A stretch of DNA of 64,000 nt from Kocuria salsicia (GCF_007681555.1 NZ_VELE01000010.1:51488-115487), one strand, 5' to 3'. Numbered from the stretch's first letter, positions 26,792 through 36,751 are shown. Notes: generated from the sequence alone by a model not told the origin. Numbers and translations are program-made.

Positions 26792-27934
26792 TCACACGCC
26801 CTGCGGTTCGTCCCCCACCACGTCCCGGACGGTGTCCAACGCCCGGGCCAGAACGTGTAGTTCCATGTCCGCGGGAGCCGTGATGCGCAGGCGACTGATG
26901 CCGTCCGGGACCGAGGGCGGGCGGAAGCACCCCACCACCACGCCCCGGGAACGGATCACCTCCGCTGCCCGCGCGGCCGACTCCGCGGAGGCCACCGGGA
27001 GGGACTGCACCGCCGCGCGGGCCGGCGGGGTGCCCAGCGCGGAGGCCACGAACCGCGCCCGCTCGTGCAGGGTCTCCACCAGTTCGGGGTGCGCCCGCAC
27101 GATCCGCGCGGCCTCCGTGGCCGCAGCGGCAGAGGCGGGCGCGAGGGCGGTGTCGAAGATGAACGGGCGCGCCGTGTTCACCAGGTGCTCGCGCAGCGCC
27201 TCGGACCCGAGCACCGCGCCGCCCTGCGCGCCGAGCGCCTTGGACAGCGTCATGGTCACGGCCACGTGCGGCGATCCCGCAAGACCAAGCTCGTGCACGA
27301 GCCCCCGGCCGCCGCCCGCTACCCCGATCCCGTGCGCCTCGTCCACGAGCAGCAGCGCGTTCTCGGCGCGGCAGAGCGCGGCCAGCTCCGCGAGCGGCGC
27401 GTGGTCGCCCCACACCGAGTACACGGACTCCACGACCACGACGGCGCGCGCCTCCGCGCGCTCCGCCAGCAGCTGCGCCACGTGCGCGACGTCCGAGTGC
27501 CGCGCGATCCGCACCGGCGACTGGGACAGCCGTGCCCCGTCCACCAGGGACGCGTGCGCGTGGGCGTCCGAGACGATCAGCGTGTCCGCGTCCCCCAGCG
27601 CCGTCAGCACCCCGGTGTTCGCGGCGTACCCGCTGGAGAACGCGAGCGCGACGGGCTGGTCAGTGAGCTCGCACAGTTCGCGCTCCAGCACCTCGTGGAC
27701 CCCCAGGGTTCCGGTCACCAGCCGGGAGGCCCGAGAGCCTGTGCCGTGCTCCCCCAGCGCGTGCTGGGCGGCGGCCACCACGCGCGGGTCCCGGGAGAGC
27801 CCCAGGTAGTCGTTCGAGGCCAGGTCCACGCACGCCCGGGGCGGCGTCCGCAGCCGACGTCGCAGTCCCGCCTCCGCGCGCTGCTCGCCGCGAGCGCGGA
27901 GCCAGTCGTCAAGGGGACCGACCGTCATGCCCAT
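26792..27934 (-). CDS. bioF: 8-amino-7-oxononanoate synthase
   Basis: PLP-dependent alpha-oxoamine synthase joining pimeloyl-CoA/ACP and alanine in biotin synthesis. Recognisable parts are DLASNDYLGLSRDPRV, GTGSRASRLVTGTLGVHEVLE, SGYAANTGVL, VDEAHGIGVAGGGRG, and the PLP lysine in TMTLSKALGAQGGAVLG. Length about 380 aa is normal. Two starts six bases apart are possible: ATG 27934 and ATG 27928, the latter overlapping the bioA stop as ATGA. Either way translation is coupled to bioA. Confidence 0.92.
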   Translation of the reverse strand: MGMTVGPLDDWLRARGEQRAEAGLRRRLRTPPRACVDLASNDYLGLSRDPRVVAAAQHALGEHGTGSRASRLVTGTLGVHEVLERELCELTDQPVALAFSSGYAANTGVLTALGDADTLIVSDAHAHASLVDGARLSQSPVRIARHSDVAHVAQLLAERAEARAVVVVESVYSVWGDHAPLAELAALCRAENALLLVDEAHGIGVAGGGRGLVHELGLAGSPHVAVTMTLSKALGAQGGAVLGSEALREHLVNTARPFIFDTALAPASAAAATEAARIVRAHPELVETLHERARFVASALGTPPARAAVQSLPVASAESAARAAEVIRSRGVVVGCFRPPSVPDGISRLRITAPADMELHVLARALDTVRDVVGDEPQGV

Positions 27935-29529
27935 CCCCCGCCCGTCAGCTCCACTTCCTGCGCGGCCCGCAGCAGGGCGTAGGCGATGGTGCGGACCTCC
28001 TCGTCCGTGCAGACGTACGGGGGCATGGTGTAGAGCAGGCGTCCGAACGGGCGGAACCACACCCCCTGTTCCAGAGCCGCGCGGGTGAGCAGCTCCGGGT
28101 CCGGGGCCTCGTGGAACTCCACGACCCCCACGGCGCCGATGACCCGCACGTCCTTCACGACGCGCAGCTCCGCCGCCACGGGCAGGATCTCCCGCAGGGT
28201 CTCCTCGATCCGGGAGACGTTCGCCCACCAGGAGTCCCGCAGCATCCGCACGGACTGCAGGGCCACGGCGCACGCGAGCGGGTTCGCCATGAACGTGGGC
28301 CCGTGCATCAGCGCGCGCTGCTCCGACGCCGTGATGACCGCTCCCACGGCCTCGGACACGAGCACCGCCGCCAGGGACATGTATCCGCCGGTCAGCGCCT
28401 TGCCCACGCACATCACGTCCGGGACCACGTCCGCCCACTCACTGGCGAACCACTTCCCGGTGCGGCCGAAGCCCGTGGCGATCTCGTCCACGACGAACAC
28501 CAGGTCCAGCTCGTCCGCCAGCTCTCGCAGCACCCGCAGGCACCGCGGGTCGTACGTGCGCATCCCGCCCGCGCCCTGCAGCACGGGTTCCACGATGATC
28601 CCGGCGAGCTCGTCCCGGTGGGCGCGGGCGACGTCGCGCACGTCCGCGATCCACGCCTCAACGGCGGCGTCGTCGGCGTCCCAGTCCACGGCCCCGGACG
28701 ACGACGGCGCTCCCGCACCCTGCGCGCCGCTCCCACCTGGCCCCTCGGTGTCCCCGGAAGGCACGAAACCAGCGGTGTCCGAGGCCGCCGCACCGAGGTT
28801 CTCCGGGGACCGCACCCCCTCGGGATCCTCGTACCCGGACCTACGCCGGGGGTGCGCCGCGGGAGGCGGTGCCACGAACAGCTGCTCCGCCACCAGCCCG
28901 GAGAATTCGGCGTGCATTCCGCCCTCGGGGTCGCACACGCTCATGGCGCCAGTGGTGTCCCCGTGGTAGCCGCCGCGCACGGTCAGGATGCGACGGCGCT
29001 CCGGCCGCCCGAGGGCCGCCTGGTACTGCACGGCGAGCTTCAGCGCGACCTCCACGCTCACGGAACCCGAGTCTGCGAAGAACACGTGCTGCAGCTCGGG
29101 CGGGGTGACCTCCACCAGCAGCTCCGCGAGTTCTACGGCCGGGCGGTGCGTGAGACCGCCGAACATCACGTGGGAGAACTCGGTGATCTGGTCCACGGCG
29201 GCGCGGTCCAGCTCCGGGTTGCGGTAGCCGTGCACCGCGCACCACCACGAGGCCATGCCGTCGATCGCCCGGACCCGCTCCCCCTCCGGGGTCTCCAGGG
29301 TCAGGGTCACGCCCTCCGCGGCCAGCACCGCGTGGGGTGCGGGTCCGTCCAGCGGTGCGTAGGGGTGCCAGAGCAGCCCGCGGTCACGAGCGGCGAGGCG
29401 GGTGGGCTGCGCGGCGTCGTCACCCTGTTCTGCCGTATCTGCCACGGCACCCGCGGTGGGGCAAGAAGCTTCCCCGCTGCTCTCGGCGGGCGCGGTGTCG
29501 TGAGTGATCTGCGGTGCCGGTTCAGGCAT
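27925..29529 (-). CDS. bioA: Adenosylmethionine-8-amino-7-oxononanoate transaminase with insert
   Basis: Class III aminotransferase that uses SAM as amino donor to make 7,8-diaminopelargonate. Signs are [59 protein letters not shown] and the PLP lysine in [12 protein letters not shown]. At 534 aa it is about 100 residues longer than normal. It has a polar N-terminal extension of about 50 residues and a Gly/Ser/Asp-rich insert of roughly 65 residues after [13 protein letters not shown]. Both contain copies of the recurring 11-base word. ATG 29529 overlaps the bioB stop by a few bases. Confidence 0.92.
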   Translation of the reverse strand: MPEPAPQITHDTAPAESSGEASCPTAGAVADTAEQGDDAAQPTRLAARDRGLLWHPYAPLDGPAPHAVLAAEGVTLTLETPEGERVRAIDGMASWWCAVHGYRNPELDRAAVDQITEFSHVMFGGLTHRPAVELAELLVEVTPPELQHVFFADSGSVSVEVALKLAVQYQAALGRPERRRILTVRGGYHGDTTGAMSVCDPEGGMHAEFSGLVAEQLFVAPPPAAHPRRRSGYEDPEGVRSPENLGAAASDTAGFVPSGDTEGPGGSGAQGAGAPSSSGAVDWDADDAAVEAWIADVRDVARAHRDELAGIIVEPVLQGAGGMRTYDPRCLRVLRELADELDLVFVVDEIATGFGRTGKWFASEWADVVPDVMCVGKALTGGYMSLAAVLVSEAVGAVITASEQRALMHGPTFMANPLACAVALQSVRMLRDSWWANVSRIEETLREILPVAAELRVVKDVRVIGAVGVVEFHEAPDPELLTRAALEQGVWFRPFGRLLYTMPPYVCTDEEVRTIAYALLRAAQEVELTGGGWA

Positions 29530-30910
29530 TCGGCGCCACCGAGGTCCCCGCACCACGACGCCGCACGGTCGGGCTCAGCTCGATCCTCACCCGGGTGTCG
29601 TCCTCGTCGCGCTCGGGCCCCTCGCCCGAGCTCAGCAGGGCGGCGAGCGCCGCAGACACGGGGGCGGGGGCAGCTGGCGGGGTCGGAACCGGGCCCGGGG
29701 CGGCGGAGGGCACCGCGGCGTCGTCGCCCTGACCGGAAGAGACCGGGTCGGAGGGGTCCGGACGGCCGCCCGAGGCGGCATCGGAACCGGCAGGTCCACC
29801 GGTTCCGCACGTGGACCCGCAGGGCGTGGTCGCGGGGCCCGTCGAACCTGCCTGGCCCGCCGCGGCCTGCTCGGGTGCCGCACCGTTCGAGGTGTCGGCG
29901 GGCACCGTGTCGTCGTGCTCCCTCAACGGACCCGCGCCGAGGACGGTGAATCCGGCGTCCGCGATCATGTCCAGGTCCGCCTTGGCCGCCTGCCCTTCGG
30001 AGGTGAGGTAGTCGCCCAGGAACAGGGAGTTGACCACGTGCAGGGCGAGCGGCTGCAGGGAGCGCAGGTGCATCTCGCGGCCACCGGCCATGCGGATCTC
30101 CTTGTCCGGGCACACGAAGCGCACCACGGAGAGGATCTTCAGGCACTTCTGCGGGCTCAGCTGCCACGTGCCGGCCAGGGGCGTGCCGTCGAAGGGCATG
30201 AGGAAGTTCACCGGCACGGAGTCCGAGCCCAGGTCCCGCAGGGCGAAGAGCGCCTCAACGAGCTGCTCGTCCGTCTCCCGCATGCCCACGATCAGCCCGG
30301 AGCACGGGGAGAGCCCGGCGTCCTTCGCGCGCTCCACGGTGTCCACGCGGTCCTGGTAGGTGTGGGTGGAGCAGATGGACTCGTAGTTGGACTCGGCGGT
30401 GTTGAGGTTGTGGTTGTAGGCGTCCACACCGGCGCCGCTGAGCGTTTCCGCCTGGCCGTCCTTGAGCAGGCCGAGGCACGCGCAGACCTCCACGTCCGGG
30501 TGCTGCTCCTTCAGCGCCTCGACCGTGCGGGTCACGTTGCCCACCTCGCGGTTGGACGGGCCGCGACCGCTCGCCACGAGGCACACGCGGCTCGCACCAC
30601 CGCGGATGCCGTACTCGGCCTGCTCCACCGCCTTTTCGGGGCTCAGCCACGAGTACTTGAGGATGTCTGTCCCGGCGTTCAGCCGCTGGGAGCAGTAGCC
30701 GCAGTCCTCGGCGCACAGCCCGGACTTCAGGTTGACCAGGTAGTTCACCTTCACGGTCATCCCGAAGTTCTCGCGGCGCAGCCGGGCGGCGGCGGCCACG
30801 AGGTCCAGCATGCCGGGGTCGTCGGTGTGCAGCAGCGCGAGGGCTTCGTCCGGGGTCACTGGGTCGCCGGCGAGGACGCGCTCGGCCAGCTCGGCAGGGT
30901 TCTTGAACAT
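29522..30910 (-). CDS. bioB: Biotin synthase with long low-complexity C-terminal extension
   Basis: Radical SAM enzyme inserting sulfur into dethiobiotin. The SAM cluster [10 protein letters not shown] is near residue 68, with [29 protein letters not shown] and [31 protein letters not shown] all in place. The catalytic part ends near residue 335. About 125 further residues follow that are unlike the family: Ala/Gly/Pro/Ser-rich, with a short [10 protein letters not shown] motif and an acidic stretch. The start codon lies within a BioQ-like operator, and the mRNA is probably leaderless. First gene of bioB-A-F-D. Confidence 0.93.
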   Translation of the reverse strand: MFKNPAELAERVLAGDPVTPDEALALLHTDDPGMLDLVAAAARLRRENFGMTVKVNYLVNLKSGLCAEDCGYCSQRLNAGTDILKYSWLSPEKAVEQAEYGIRGGASRVCLVASGRGPSNREVGNVTRTVEALKEQHPDVEVCACLGLLKDGQAETLSGAGVDAYNHNLNTAESNYESICSTHTYQDRVDTVERAKDAGLSPCSGLIVGMRETDEQLVEALFALRDLGSDSVPVNFLMPFDGTPLAGTWQLSPQKCLKILSVVRFVCPDKEIRMAGGREMHLRSLQPLALHVVNSLFLGDYLTSEGQAAKADLDMIADAGFTVLGAGPLREHDDTVPADTSNGAAPEQAAAGQAGSTGPATTPCGSTCGTGGPAGSDAASGGRPDPSDPVSSGQGDDAAVPSAAPGPVPTPPAAPAPVSAALAALLSSGEGPERDEDDTRVRIELSPTVRRRGAGTSVAPNA

Positions 30911-30916
30911 TGTTCA
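30904..30916. promoter_or_regulatory. BioQ operator 1 (overlaps bioB start codon)
   Basis: TGAAC-ATT-GTTCA, a perfect palindrome with a 3-base centre, matching the TGAAC-N3-GTTCA form I recall for BioQ sites in corynebacteria. It spans the bioB ATG. Confidence 0.75.
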
Positions 30917-30944
30917 ATTATTGAACGGTGTTCAGGATTGTCAA
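30917..30944 (-). promoter_or_regulatory. bioB promoter (leaderless)
   Basis: On the minus strand, TTGACA (30944-30939), a 16-base spacer, then AATAAT (30922-30917). The bioB ATG begins six bases further on, so transcription should start at the start codon. Confidence 0.7.
30922..30934. promoter_or_regulatory. BioQ operator 2 (between -35 and -10 of bioB)
   Basis: TGAAC-GGT-GTTCA, a second perfect 13-bp palindrome. Its centre is 18 bp from operator 1 and it covers the promoter spacer. Confidence 0.75.
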
Positions 30945-31110
30945 TTCTCCGGGCCATCATTGCGGGACGCGGCCCACGGGTGGCCGCCGCCCTGCCGCCG
31001 TCCGGGCCACGACGACGTCGCGCCCCACCCCCGCCAGCGCGGGCCACCCCGCCCGCTCGGTAGAGTTTCCGCGGGGCCCGTACTCGGGCACGAGAGCAGG
31101 GAGGGACGCC

Positions 31111-31665
31111 GTGGCACTGGACCGCGACCAGGTGGTGGAGGCCGCGTGGCACATCCTGCAGACCTACGGGCTAGGGGACCTCTCGATGCGCCGCCTCGCC
31201 CGCGAGCTGGGCGTGCAGCCCGGCGCGCTGTACTGGCACGTGGCGAACAAGCAGGAGCTGCTGGCAGTCCTCGCGCAGCGCATGGTCGCCCCGCTGAGCA
31301 CCTCCTCCACAGGCGCTCCCACCACAGGAGCCTCTCCCGCGGGCACTTCCCCGGCAGTCGCCGACGACGACGCCACCCTCCTCATCGCCCGGTTCCGTTC
31401 CGCGGTGCTCGCCGTGCGAGACGGCGCGGACGTGGTGAGCGTGGCTCACGCGCTAAATCCCTCGGGCATGCAGCCCACACCCCTGCTCACCGCGGCGCTG
31501 ACCCGCGCGGGCATGGACCCCGCCCCGGCCGAGACGGCCGCGCTCACCCTGGTCCGCTTCACCCTGGGATCCGTGACCGCGCAGCAGACCCGCGAGTCGA
31601 TGGACCTCCCCACCGCCACGATGGCCGCCGAGTTCGAGGCGGGCGTGCGCGCGATCCTGGCGTAG
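31111..31665 (+). CDS. bioQ: TetR-family regulator, BioQ-like
   Basis: A 184-residue TetR-type repressor. The N-terminal helix-turn-helix is GDLSMRRLARELGVQPGALYWHVANKQELL (about residues 20-50, split here by family numbering); the C-terminal ligand-binding part resembles the tetracycline-repressor type. GTG 31111 follows GCAGGGAGGG. Its divergence from bioB and the two palindromes in between fit BioQ, the biotin repressor of actinobacteria. TAGAGT near 31070 could be its own -10. It has a Ser/Thr/Ala/Gly-rich loop at about residues 70-85. Confidence 0.82.
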   Translation: MALDRDQVVEAAWHILQTYGLGDLSMRRLARELGVQPGALYWHVANKQELLAVLAQRMVAPLSTSSTGAPTTGASPAGTSPAVADDDATLLIARFRSAVLAVRDGADVVSVAHALNPSGMQPTPLLTAALTRAGMDPAPAETAALTLVRFTLGSVTAQQTRESMDLPTATMAAEFEAGVRAILA

Positions 31666-31698
31666 CGCCGTCGTCGCCCCCCTCCACCGCCCGCACCC

Positions 31699-31760
31699 CT
31701 GCAACAACTGAGCAGATGCCGAATTGCGGCCGCAAAACCGCACTTGCTCTGTTAATGCAG
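31699..31760. repeat. Cluster 2a of the 39-bp-pitch repeat (inverted pair)
   Basis: Unit 31699-31721 is inverted relative to unit 31738-31760; their starts are 39 bases apart. The 16-base spacer contains the palindrome TTGCGGCCGCAA, so the whole 62-bp block is an imperfect palindrome. It lies after bioQ. Confidence 0.85.
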
Positions 31761-31835
31761 GAGGCGGGAGGGGGCTTCAGTGAGCCTGCCGGGGCCACCG
31801 CTCTCGCTGAAGCCGCCGGTCCAGACGGGGCGCCC

Positions 31836-31897
31836 CTGCAACTACGGAGCAAACGCAGAACTGCGACCCCGGAACTGCACTTGCTCCGTTGTTGCAG
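31836..31897. repeat. Cluster 2b of the 39-bp-pitch repeat (inverted pair)
   Basis: Unit 31836-31858 is inverted relative to unit 31875-31897, again exactly 39 bases start to start with a 16-base spacer. The two arms are nearly complementary over 23 bp. No gene is visible in 31666-31985 apart from these elements. Confidence 0.85.
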
Positions 31898-31973
31898 GTG
31901 GTGGGAACGCGTGCGCGCTCCTCTCCACCGCCGGGTCCGCCGTCCGGGGGTGTCAGCCGGTGCGGGCGGCGGC

Positions 31974-31985
31974 CAGAATGTCTGC
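31974..31985 (+). promoter_or_regulatory. -10 element of a leaderless promoter (GNAT gene)
   Basis: CAGAAT (31974-31979) followed by six bases and the ATG at 31986. Confidence 0.4.
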
Positions 31986-32483
31986 ATGACCACCGGCACC
32001 CCCTTCACCGTGCGTACACCCGTCCCCGAAGACGCCCCGGGGATCGCGAGAGTGCACACGCAGTCGTGGCGGGAAACGTACACCGGGCTCGTGCCGGAGC
32101 GGTTCTTCGACGACGACGCCTTGCGCCGTCGGGAGGAGACGTGGACCCGGATGCTCGCAGAACCGTCCCGCCGTGTACGGGTTAGGGTGGCCGTGGTGGG
32201 CGAGGCGATCATCGGTTTCGCGGGCACTGGGCAGCCCCGCGAAGACGACCCCGCCCGCGAGCACGCCCTGCACCTGCTCTATGTGCTCCGCGAGCACCAC
32301 GGCACGGGCGCGGGACAGGCCCTGCTCGACGCCGTTCTCGGCGGGGAGCCCGCGCAGCTGTGGGTCGCGGAGGCCAATCCACGCGCCATCCGCTTCTACG
32401 AGCGCAACGGGTTCCGGGCGGACAGCGCCTCGTTGACCGATCCCGGGCTGGAGGACCTGCGCGAGGTCCGCATGGTCCGGTGA
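31986..32483 (+). CDS. GNAT-family N-acetyltransferase
   Basis: A 165-residue acetyl-CoA-dependent acyltransferase. It opens with FTVRTPVPEDAPGIARVHTQSWRETY. Motif A is LHLLYVLREHHGTGAGQALLDAVL (R-x-x-G-x-G/A type, about 95-115), followed by LWVAEANPRAIRFYERNGFRAD. Complete for the family. The acceptor substrate is unknown; the YTGLVP segment is common in uncharacterised GNATs related to ribosomal or small-molecule acetylation. Likely a leaderless single gene. Confidence 0.85.
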   Translation: MTTGTPFTVRTPVPEDAPGIARVHTQSWRETYTGLVPERFFDDDALRRREETWTRMLAEPSRRVRVRVAVVGEAIIGFAGTGQPREDDPAREHALHLLYVLREHHGTGAGQALLDAVLGGEPAQLWVAEANPRAIRFYERNGFRADSASLTDPGLEDLREVRMVR

Positions 32484-32490
32484 GACCGCG

Positions 32491-32543
32491 GACGACGTCG
32501 CTCCCCGCCGCCCACGCGCGGCACGGGACCGTGCGGCGTCGTC
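32491..32543. terminator. Terminator from inverted GACGACG words, GNAT/atoE convergent
   Basis: GACGACGTCGC (32491-32501) can pair with GCGGCGTCGTC (32533-32543), and inside GCACGG pairs with CCGTGC. It lies between the convergent GNAT and atoE genes. Confidence 0.6.
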
Positions 32544-32544
32544 G

Positions 32545-33939
32545 TCAGACCCCCGCGCCCACGATCAGCATGGTCGCCCCGAAGACCACCCCGGAGACCA
32601 CCAGCACCACGGTGGTGTAGCCGAGGATGTCCCGGATCTTCAGCCCGGCGATCGCCAGCAGGGGCAGGGCCCAGAAGGGCTGGATCATGTTGGTCCACTG
32701 GTCGCCGTACGCCACGGACATGATGATCACGGAGGGGTCCACGCCCAGGCGGGCGGCGGCGTCGAGGAGGATGGGCGCCTGGATGGCCACCTGGCCGCCG
32801 CCGGAGGGGACGAAGAAGTTCACGAGGCCCGCGGAGAGAAAGGCCAGGAAGCCGAGGGTCTGGGGGGAGGCGACCGCCACGATGGAGTCCGAGAGGACCT
32901 GGATGAGCCCACTGGCCGTCATGATTCCCATGATCCCGGCGTAGAGCGGGAACTGCAGCAGGATGTCTCCCACGTTGGATGCAGCGTTCTTGACGAGCGC
33001 CATGACCTCGAACGCGTTGCGGGAGAGCAGGAAGATCAGCGCCAGGAACATCCAGTTCACAATGTTCAGGGTCACGGTGCCGCCGCCGGTGAAGTGGATG
33101 ACCAGGTAGGCCACCAGGGCGAGGCCCACGAGCAGGGTGGGGATGCGTGAGGCGTCGAGGCGGTCGGCGGGCACTTCCACCTCGGGGGTGGCAATGCGCT
33201 GGTCGGACTCGGCGAGCGCGTCTGCGGTCACCGCGTGACTCGCGGGCACGGCCCGAGGCGCCACGAGCCACAGGGCGAAGGCGACGAGCACCACGGTGGC
33301 CACCGTAGCCGTGATGTTCCACCACGAGAACGTGGTCTGCGAGATGGGGATGACGTGGCCCACCTGCTTCTCGATGAACGAGCCGGGAGTTGCCGCGGTC
33401 AGCGGCCCCGAGCCCGAGTAGCCCATGTGCCACACCACGAAGCCGGAGAAGCCGGAGGCCACGAGCATGGGGAAGCTCACCGGCCTGCCGCGGCGCGAGA
33501 ACTCGGCGGCGACCTCGCGCGCGAGCAGACCGCCGACCACCAGGCCGAAGCCCCATGTGATCAGTGACGCCACCGCCGCGATCACGAACACGAACACATA
33601 GGCCGCGAGCGGCGAGCGCGGAATGCTGGCGAGCCGCGCAAGGAGCGCCCGCACCGGACGGGTGCTCGCGAGTGCATGGCCCAGCAGCAGCACCAGGGCC
33701 ATCTGGGTCATGAACTCCAGCAGCCCCGAGAGCCCCGTCCCCCACCCCTTGATGACGGTCACGGGACCGGAGTCCGTCAGGATCAGCGCCATGACCGCAA
33801 CCACCAGTGTCAGGACGATCGCGAAGATCAGCGCGGAGGGAATGAACCGCTCCACCACGTAGTTCACGGGCTTCATGGCCCGGGCGAGAGGGGGTTCGGG
33901 TGACGCGGTGGGCGTCGTGGACCGTTGCGGAGCGTTCAT
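32545..33939 (-). CDS. atoE: Short-chain fatty acid transporter, AtoE family
   Basis: A 464-residue membrane transporter of the AtoE/TIGR00366 family, expected to import acetoacetate, 3-hydroxybutyrate or butyrate. Hydrophobic segments alternate with family motifs such as FMTQMALVLLLGHALAST, ITWGFGLVVGGLLARE, HMGYSGSGPLTAATPG, NFFVPSGGGQVAIQAPI and YGDQWTNMIQPFWALPLL. Downstream of and in the same direction as the thiolase and CoA-transferase genes, 150 bases from the thiolase stop, it probably belongs to the same ketone-body degradation unit. Confidence 0.87.
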   Translation of the reverse strand: MNAPQRSTTPTASPEPPLARAMKPVNYVVERFIPSALIFAIVLTLVVAVMALILTDSGPVTVIKGWGTGLSGLLEFMTQMALVLLLGHALASTRPVRALLARLASIPRSPLAAYVFVFVIAAVASLITWGFGLVVGGLLAREVAAEFSRRGRPVSFPMLVASGFSGFVVWHMGYSGSGPLTAATPGSFIEKQVGHVIPISQTTFSWWNITATVATVVLVAFALWLVAPRAVPASHAVTADALAESDQRIATPEVEVPADRLDASRIPTLLVGLALVAYLVIHFTGGGTVTLNIVNWMFLALIFLLSRNAFEVMALVKNAASNVGDILLQFPLYAGIMGIMTASGLIQVLSDSIVAVASPQTLGFLAFLSAGLVNFFVPSGGGQVAIQAPILLDAAARLGVDPSVIIMSVAYGDQWTNMIQPFWALPLLAIAGLKIRDILGYTTVVLVVSGVVFGATMLIVGAGV

Positions 33940-34089
33940 GGCGGGGACCTCTTCTTCATTGACGAGGGATGGCGGATGAAGGATGCCCGGCCACGGGGTG
34001 TCGGCCGGAGAGGGAAGTCTTCGGGTACGACGAGGGGAGCCGGCGAACCGGCTCCCCTCGTCACGGCGTGCTGGTGCTTGCTGGGTGGC

Positions 34090-35280
34090 TCAGCGGCTCA
34101 GCAGCAGGGCCTCGCCCTGGCCGCCGCCGCCGCACAGCGAGACGGCAGCCTTGCCGGAGCCGCGGCGGGCGAGCTCCATGGCCGCGTGCAGCGCGAGCCG
34201 TGCCCCGGAGGCACCGATGGGGTGGCCCAAGGCGATCGCTCCGCCGTGGATGTTGACCTTCTCCATGTCCACGCCGAGGTCCTTCACGGACTGCACGGAC
34301 ACCGCCGCGAAGGCCTCGTTGATCTCGATGAAGTCCAGCTCGGAGACGTCCCACCCGGAGCGGGACAGCGCGTGCTCGATCGCGTGCGAGGGCTGGGAGT
34401 GCAGGGACGTGTCCGGGCCGGCCACCTGGCCCGGACTGCCCACCACGGCGAGCCACTCCAGGCCGTGCTCCTGCGCGTAGCCGCGGGTGGTCAGTACCAC
34501 TGCCGCGGCGCCGTCGGAGATGGGGGACGAGTTGCCCGCGGTGATCGTGCCGTCCTTGGTGAACGCGGGGCGCAGCTTGCCGAGCCCCTCCGCCGTGGAA
34601 TCGGGACGGACGCCCTGGTCCTCCGCGACGGTCACGGGGTCACCCTTGCGCTGGGGGATCTCGATGGGTGCGATCTCCTCCGCGAACACGCCGTCCTGCT
34701 GGGCCTTGCCCGCGAGCTGGTGGCTGCGCGCCGCCACCTCGTCCTGCTCCTGGCGCCCGATGTGCCGTTCCGTGTTGCCCGTCTCCGTCAGCTCACCCAT
34801 GGCCACGCCCAGCGCGGAGTCCACCAGGCCGTCGTGGGCCAGGGAATCGGCGAGGGTCATGTCCCCGTAGGACGTGCCCTTGCGGGCACCCAGAGCCAGG
34901 TGCGGCGCGTTGGTCATGGACTCCATGCCACCGGCCACCACCACGTCCGCCTCGCCCGCGCGAATCATCCGGGCAGCCTCCGTGACGGCCACCAGCCCGG
35001 AGAGGCACACCTTGTTGAGGCTCATGGCGGGCACGCTCATGGGCAGCCCGGCGGCCACGGCGGCCTGCTTCGCCGGGTTCTGCCCGTTGCCCGCCTGCAC
35101 CACGTTGCCCATGTAGACGTAGTCCACGTCCTCCGGTGCCACCCCGGCGCGCTGCAGCGCGTGCTTGATGGCGTGGGCTCCCAGGTCGACGGCGCTCTGG
35201 GACGCGAGCGCCCCGAGCAGCTTTCCCTGCGGGGTGCGGGCCCCGTTGACGATCACGATGTCGTTGGCGTTCTCGGTCAC
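34090..35280 (-). CDS. Acetyl-CoA C-acetyltransferase (thiolase)
   Basis: Degradative or reversible thiolase (396 aa) splitting acetoacetyl-CoA to two acetyl-CoA. Active-site cysteine in [12 protein letters not shown] near residue 88, [25 protein letters not shown] and CGGGGQGEA supply the catalytic Cys, Asn, His and Cys. GTG 35280 follows AGGAGGAACA and overlaps the CoA-transferase subunit B stop (GTGA). Its context with the CoA-transferase and 3-hydroxybutyrate dehydrogenase points to acetoacetate catabolism. Confidence 0.92.
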   Translation of the reverse strand: MTENANDIVIVNGARTPQGKLLGALASQSAVDLGAHAIKHALQRAGVAPEDVDYVYMGNVVQAGNGQNPAKQAAVAAGLPMSVPAMSLNKVCLSGLVAVTEAARMIRAGEADVVVAGGMESMTNAPHLALGARKGTSYGDMTLADSLAHDGLVDSALGVAMGELTETGNTERHIGRQEQDEVAARSHQLAGKAQQDGVFAEEIAPIEIPQRKGDPVTVAEDQGVRPDSTAEGLGKLRPAFTKDGTITAGNSSPISDGAAAVVLTTRGYAQEHGLEWLAVVGSPGQVAGPDTSLHSQPSHAIEHALSRSGWDVSELDFIEINEAFAAVSVQSVKDLGVDMEKVNIHGGAIALGHPIGASGARLALHAAMELARRGSGKAAVSLCGGGGQGEALLLSR

Positions 35281-35954
35281 TGTTCCTCCTGAACGGGTAC
35301 GGAATCGGGGGTGACGTCCACCAGATCCACCCGGTAGTTCGCTTCGGTCTTCTCGGCCACTTCTGCTTCGCTCACCCCTGGGGCCAGGGTGCGCAGCACG
35401 AGTCCGGCGTCCTCGACGTCGAACACGCACAGGTCCGTGATGATGCGGTCCACCACGCCCACACCGGTGAGCGGGAGGTCGCACTCGTGCTTGAGCTTCG
35501 CGGAGCCGTCCTTGGCCACGTGCTCGGTGAGCACCAGCACGCGCGGCGTCCCGGCCACGAGGTCCATGGCGCCGCCCATGCCCTTGACCATCTTGCCGGG
35601 AATCATCCAGTTCGCCAGGTCTCCCGTCTCGGAGACCTGCATGGCGCCCAGGATCGCCATCTTCACGTGCCCGCCGCGGATCATCCCGAAGGACGTGGCG
35701 GAGTCGAAGATCGCCGCCCCCGGCTGCAGGGTGATGGTCTGCTTGCCCGCGTTGATGAGGTCCGGGTCCTCGTCCCCCTCGTACGGGAACGGGCCCATGC
35801 CCAGCACACCGTTCTCGGACTGCAGCACCACGCTCACCCCGGGCGGCAGGTTGTTCGCCACCAGGGTGGGGATGCCGATGCCCAGGTTCACGTAGTCGCC
35901 GTCGGCCAGTTCCGACGCCGCGATGGCCGCCATCTCGTCGCGCGTCCAGCTCAT
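35277..35954 (-). CDS. 3-oxoacid CoA-transferase subunit B
   Basis: A 225-residue beta subunit of a succinyl-CoA:3-ketoacid or acetate:acetoacetate CoA-transferase. The catalytic glutamate lies in [16 protein letters not shown], preceded by [32 protein letters not shown] and [14 protein letters not shown] are diagnostic. ATG 35954 overlaps the stop of subunit A (ATGA) and its own stop overlaps the thiolase start, so the three are tightly coupled. Confidence 0.92.
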   Translation of the reverse strand: MSWTRDEMAAIAASELADGDYVNLGIGIPTLVANNLPPGVSVVLQSENGVLGMGPFPYEGDEDPDLINAGKQTITLQPGAAIFDSATSFGMIRGGHVKMAILGAMQVSETGDLANWMIPGKMVKGMGGAMDLVAGTPRVLVLTEHVAKDGSAKLKHECDLPLTGVGVVDRIITDLCVFDVEDAGLVLRTLAPGVSEAEVAEKTEANYRVDLVDVTPDSVPVQEEQ

Positions 35955-36751
35955 GCCGCGTCCCCTTCCGTGCGTCGGCCCGCGGTGGGCCGCCCTTCTG
36001 TCCCGCCGCCTGGCGAGCGCGGATCCTTCACCGAGGGCACGACGTCGCCCGCGGGCCTTGGCCGCGTGGTGCGCTGCTCGATCTCCTTGGGCGCCCCGGA
36101 GTACCGCACCACGTGCTGCACGTACACGCCGGGGGTCACGATGTGGTCCGGGTCCAGCTCGCCGGGAGCCAGCACCTCCTCGACCTCCGCGAACGTGACT
36201 CTCCCGGAGGCCGCGCACACCGGGTTGAAGTTGCGGGAGGTGCGCCGGTAGACCAGGTTGCCGTCCGTGTCCCCACGCCAGGCGTGCACGAGCGCCACGT
36301 CCGCCACGATCCCGCGCTCCTGCACGTAGGTGCGCCCGTCGAACTCGGCGGTGGGCTTGCCCTCCGCCACGGGGGTGCCCACCCCGGTGGCCGTGTAGAA
36401 CGCGGGGATCCCTGCCCCACCGGCGCGCAGCCGCTCCGCGAGGGTGCCCTGCGGAGTGAACTCCACCTCCAGCTCGCCCTCCAGGAACTGGCGCGCGAAC
36501 TCCCTGTTCTCCCCCACGTAGGAGGCGAGCACCGTGGAGACCTGCCGGTTCTCGAGCAGCAGCCCGAGACCCTTGCCGTCCACACCCATGTTGTTGGAGA
36601 CCACGGTGAGGCCTTTGACGCCGCTGTCCCGCACCGCCTCGATGAGGTCCCGCGGAATGCCCGAGAGACCGAACCCTCCCACCGCGAGGGTCATGCCGTC
36701 CCGCAGCGTCTCGGCCAGCAGGCCGGTGACGTCGTCCCTGAGTTTGGACAT
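35951..36751 (-). CDS. 3-oxoacid CoA-transferase subunit A
   Basis: Alpha subunit (266 aa) activating acetoacetate to acetoacetyl-Co[42 protein letters not shown], and [22 protein letters not shown] identify it. After the last conserved segment ([22 protein letters not shown]) it carries a non-conserved basic tail of about 40 residues. First gene of the operon; the promoter should lie in 36752-36921 facing the IclR gene. Confidence 0.92.
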   Translation of the reverse strand: MSKLRDDVTGLLAETLRDGMTLAVGGFGLSGIPRDLIEAVRDSGVKGLTVVSNNMGVDGKGLGLLLENRQVSTVLASYVGENREFARQFLEGELEVEFTPQGTLAERLRAGGAGIPAFYTATGVGTPVAEGKPTAEFDGRTYVQERGIVADVALVHAWRGDTDGNLVYRRTSRNFNPVCAASGRVTFAEVEEVLAPGELDPDHIVTPGVYVQHVVRYSGAPKEIEQRTTRPRPAGDVVPSVKDPRSPGGGTEGRPTAGRRTEGDAA

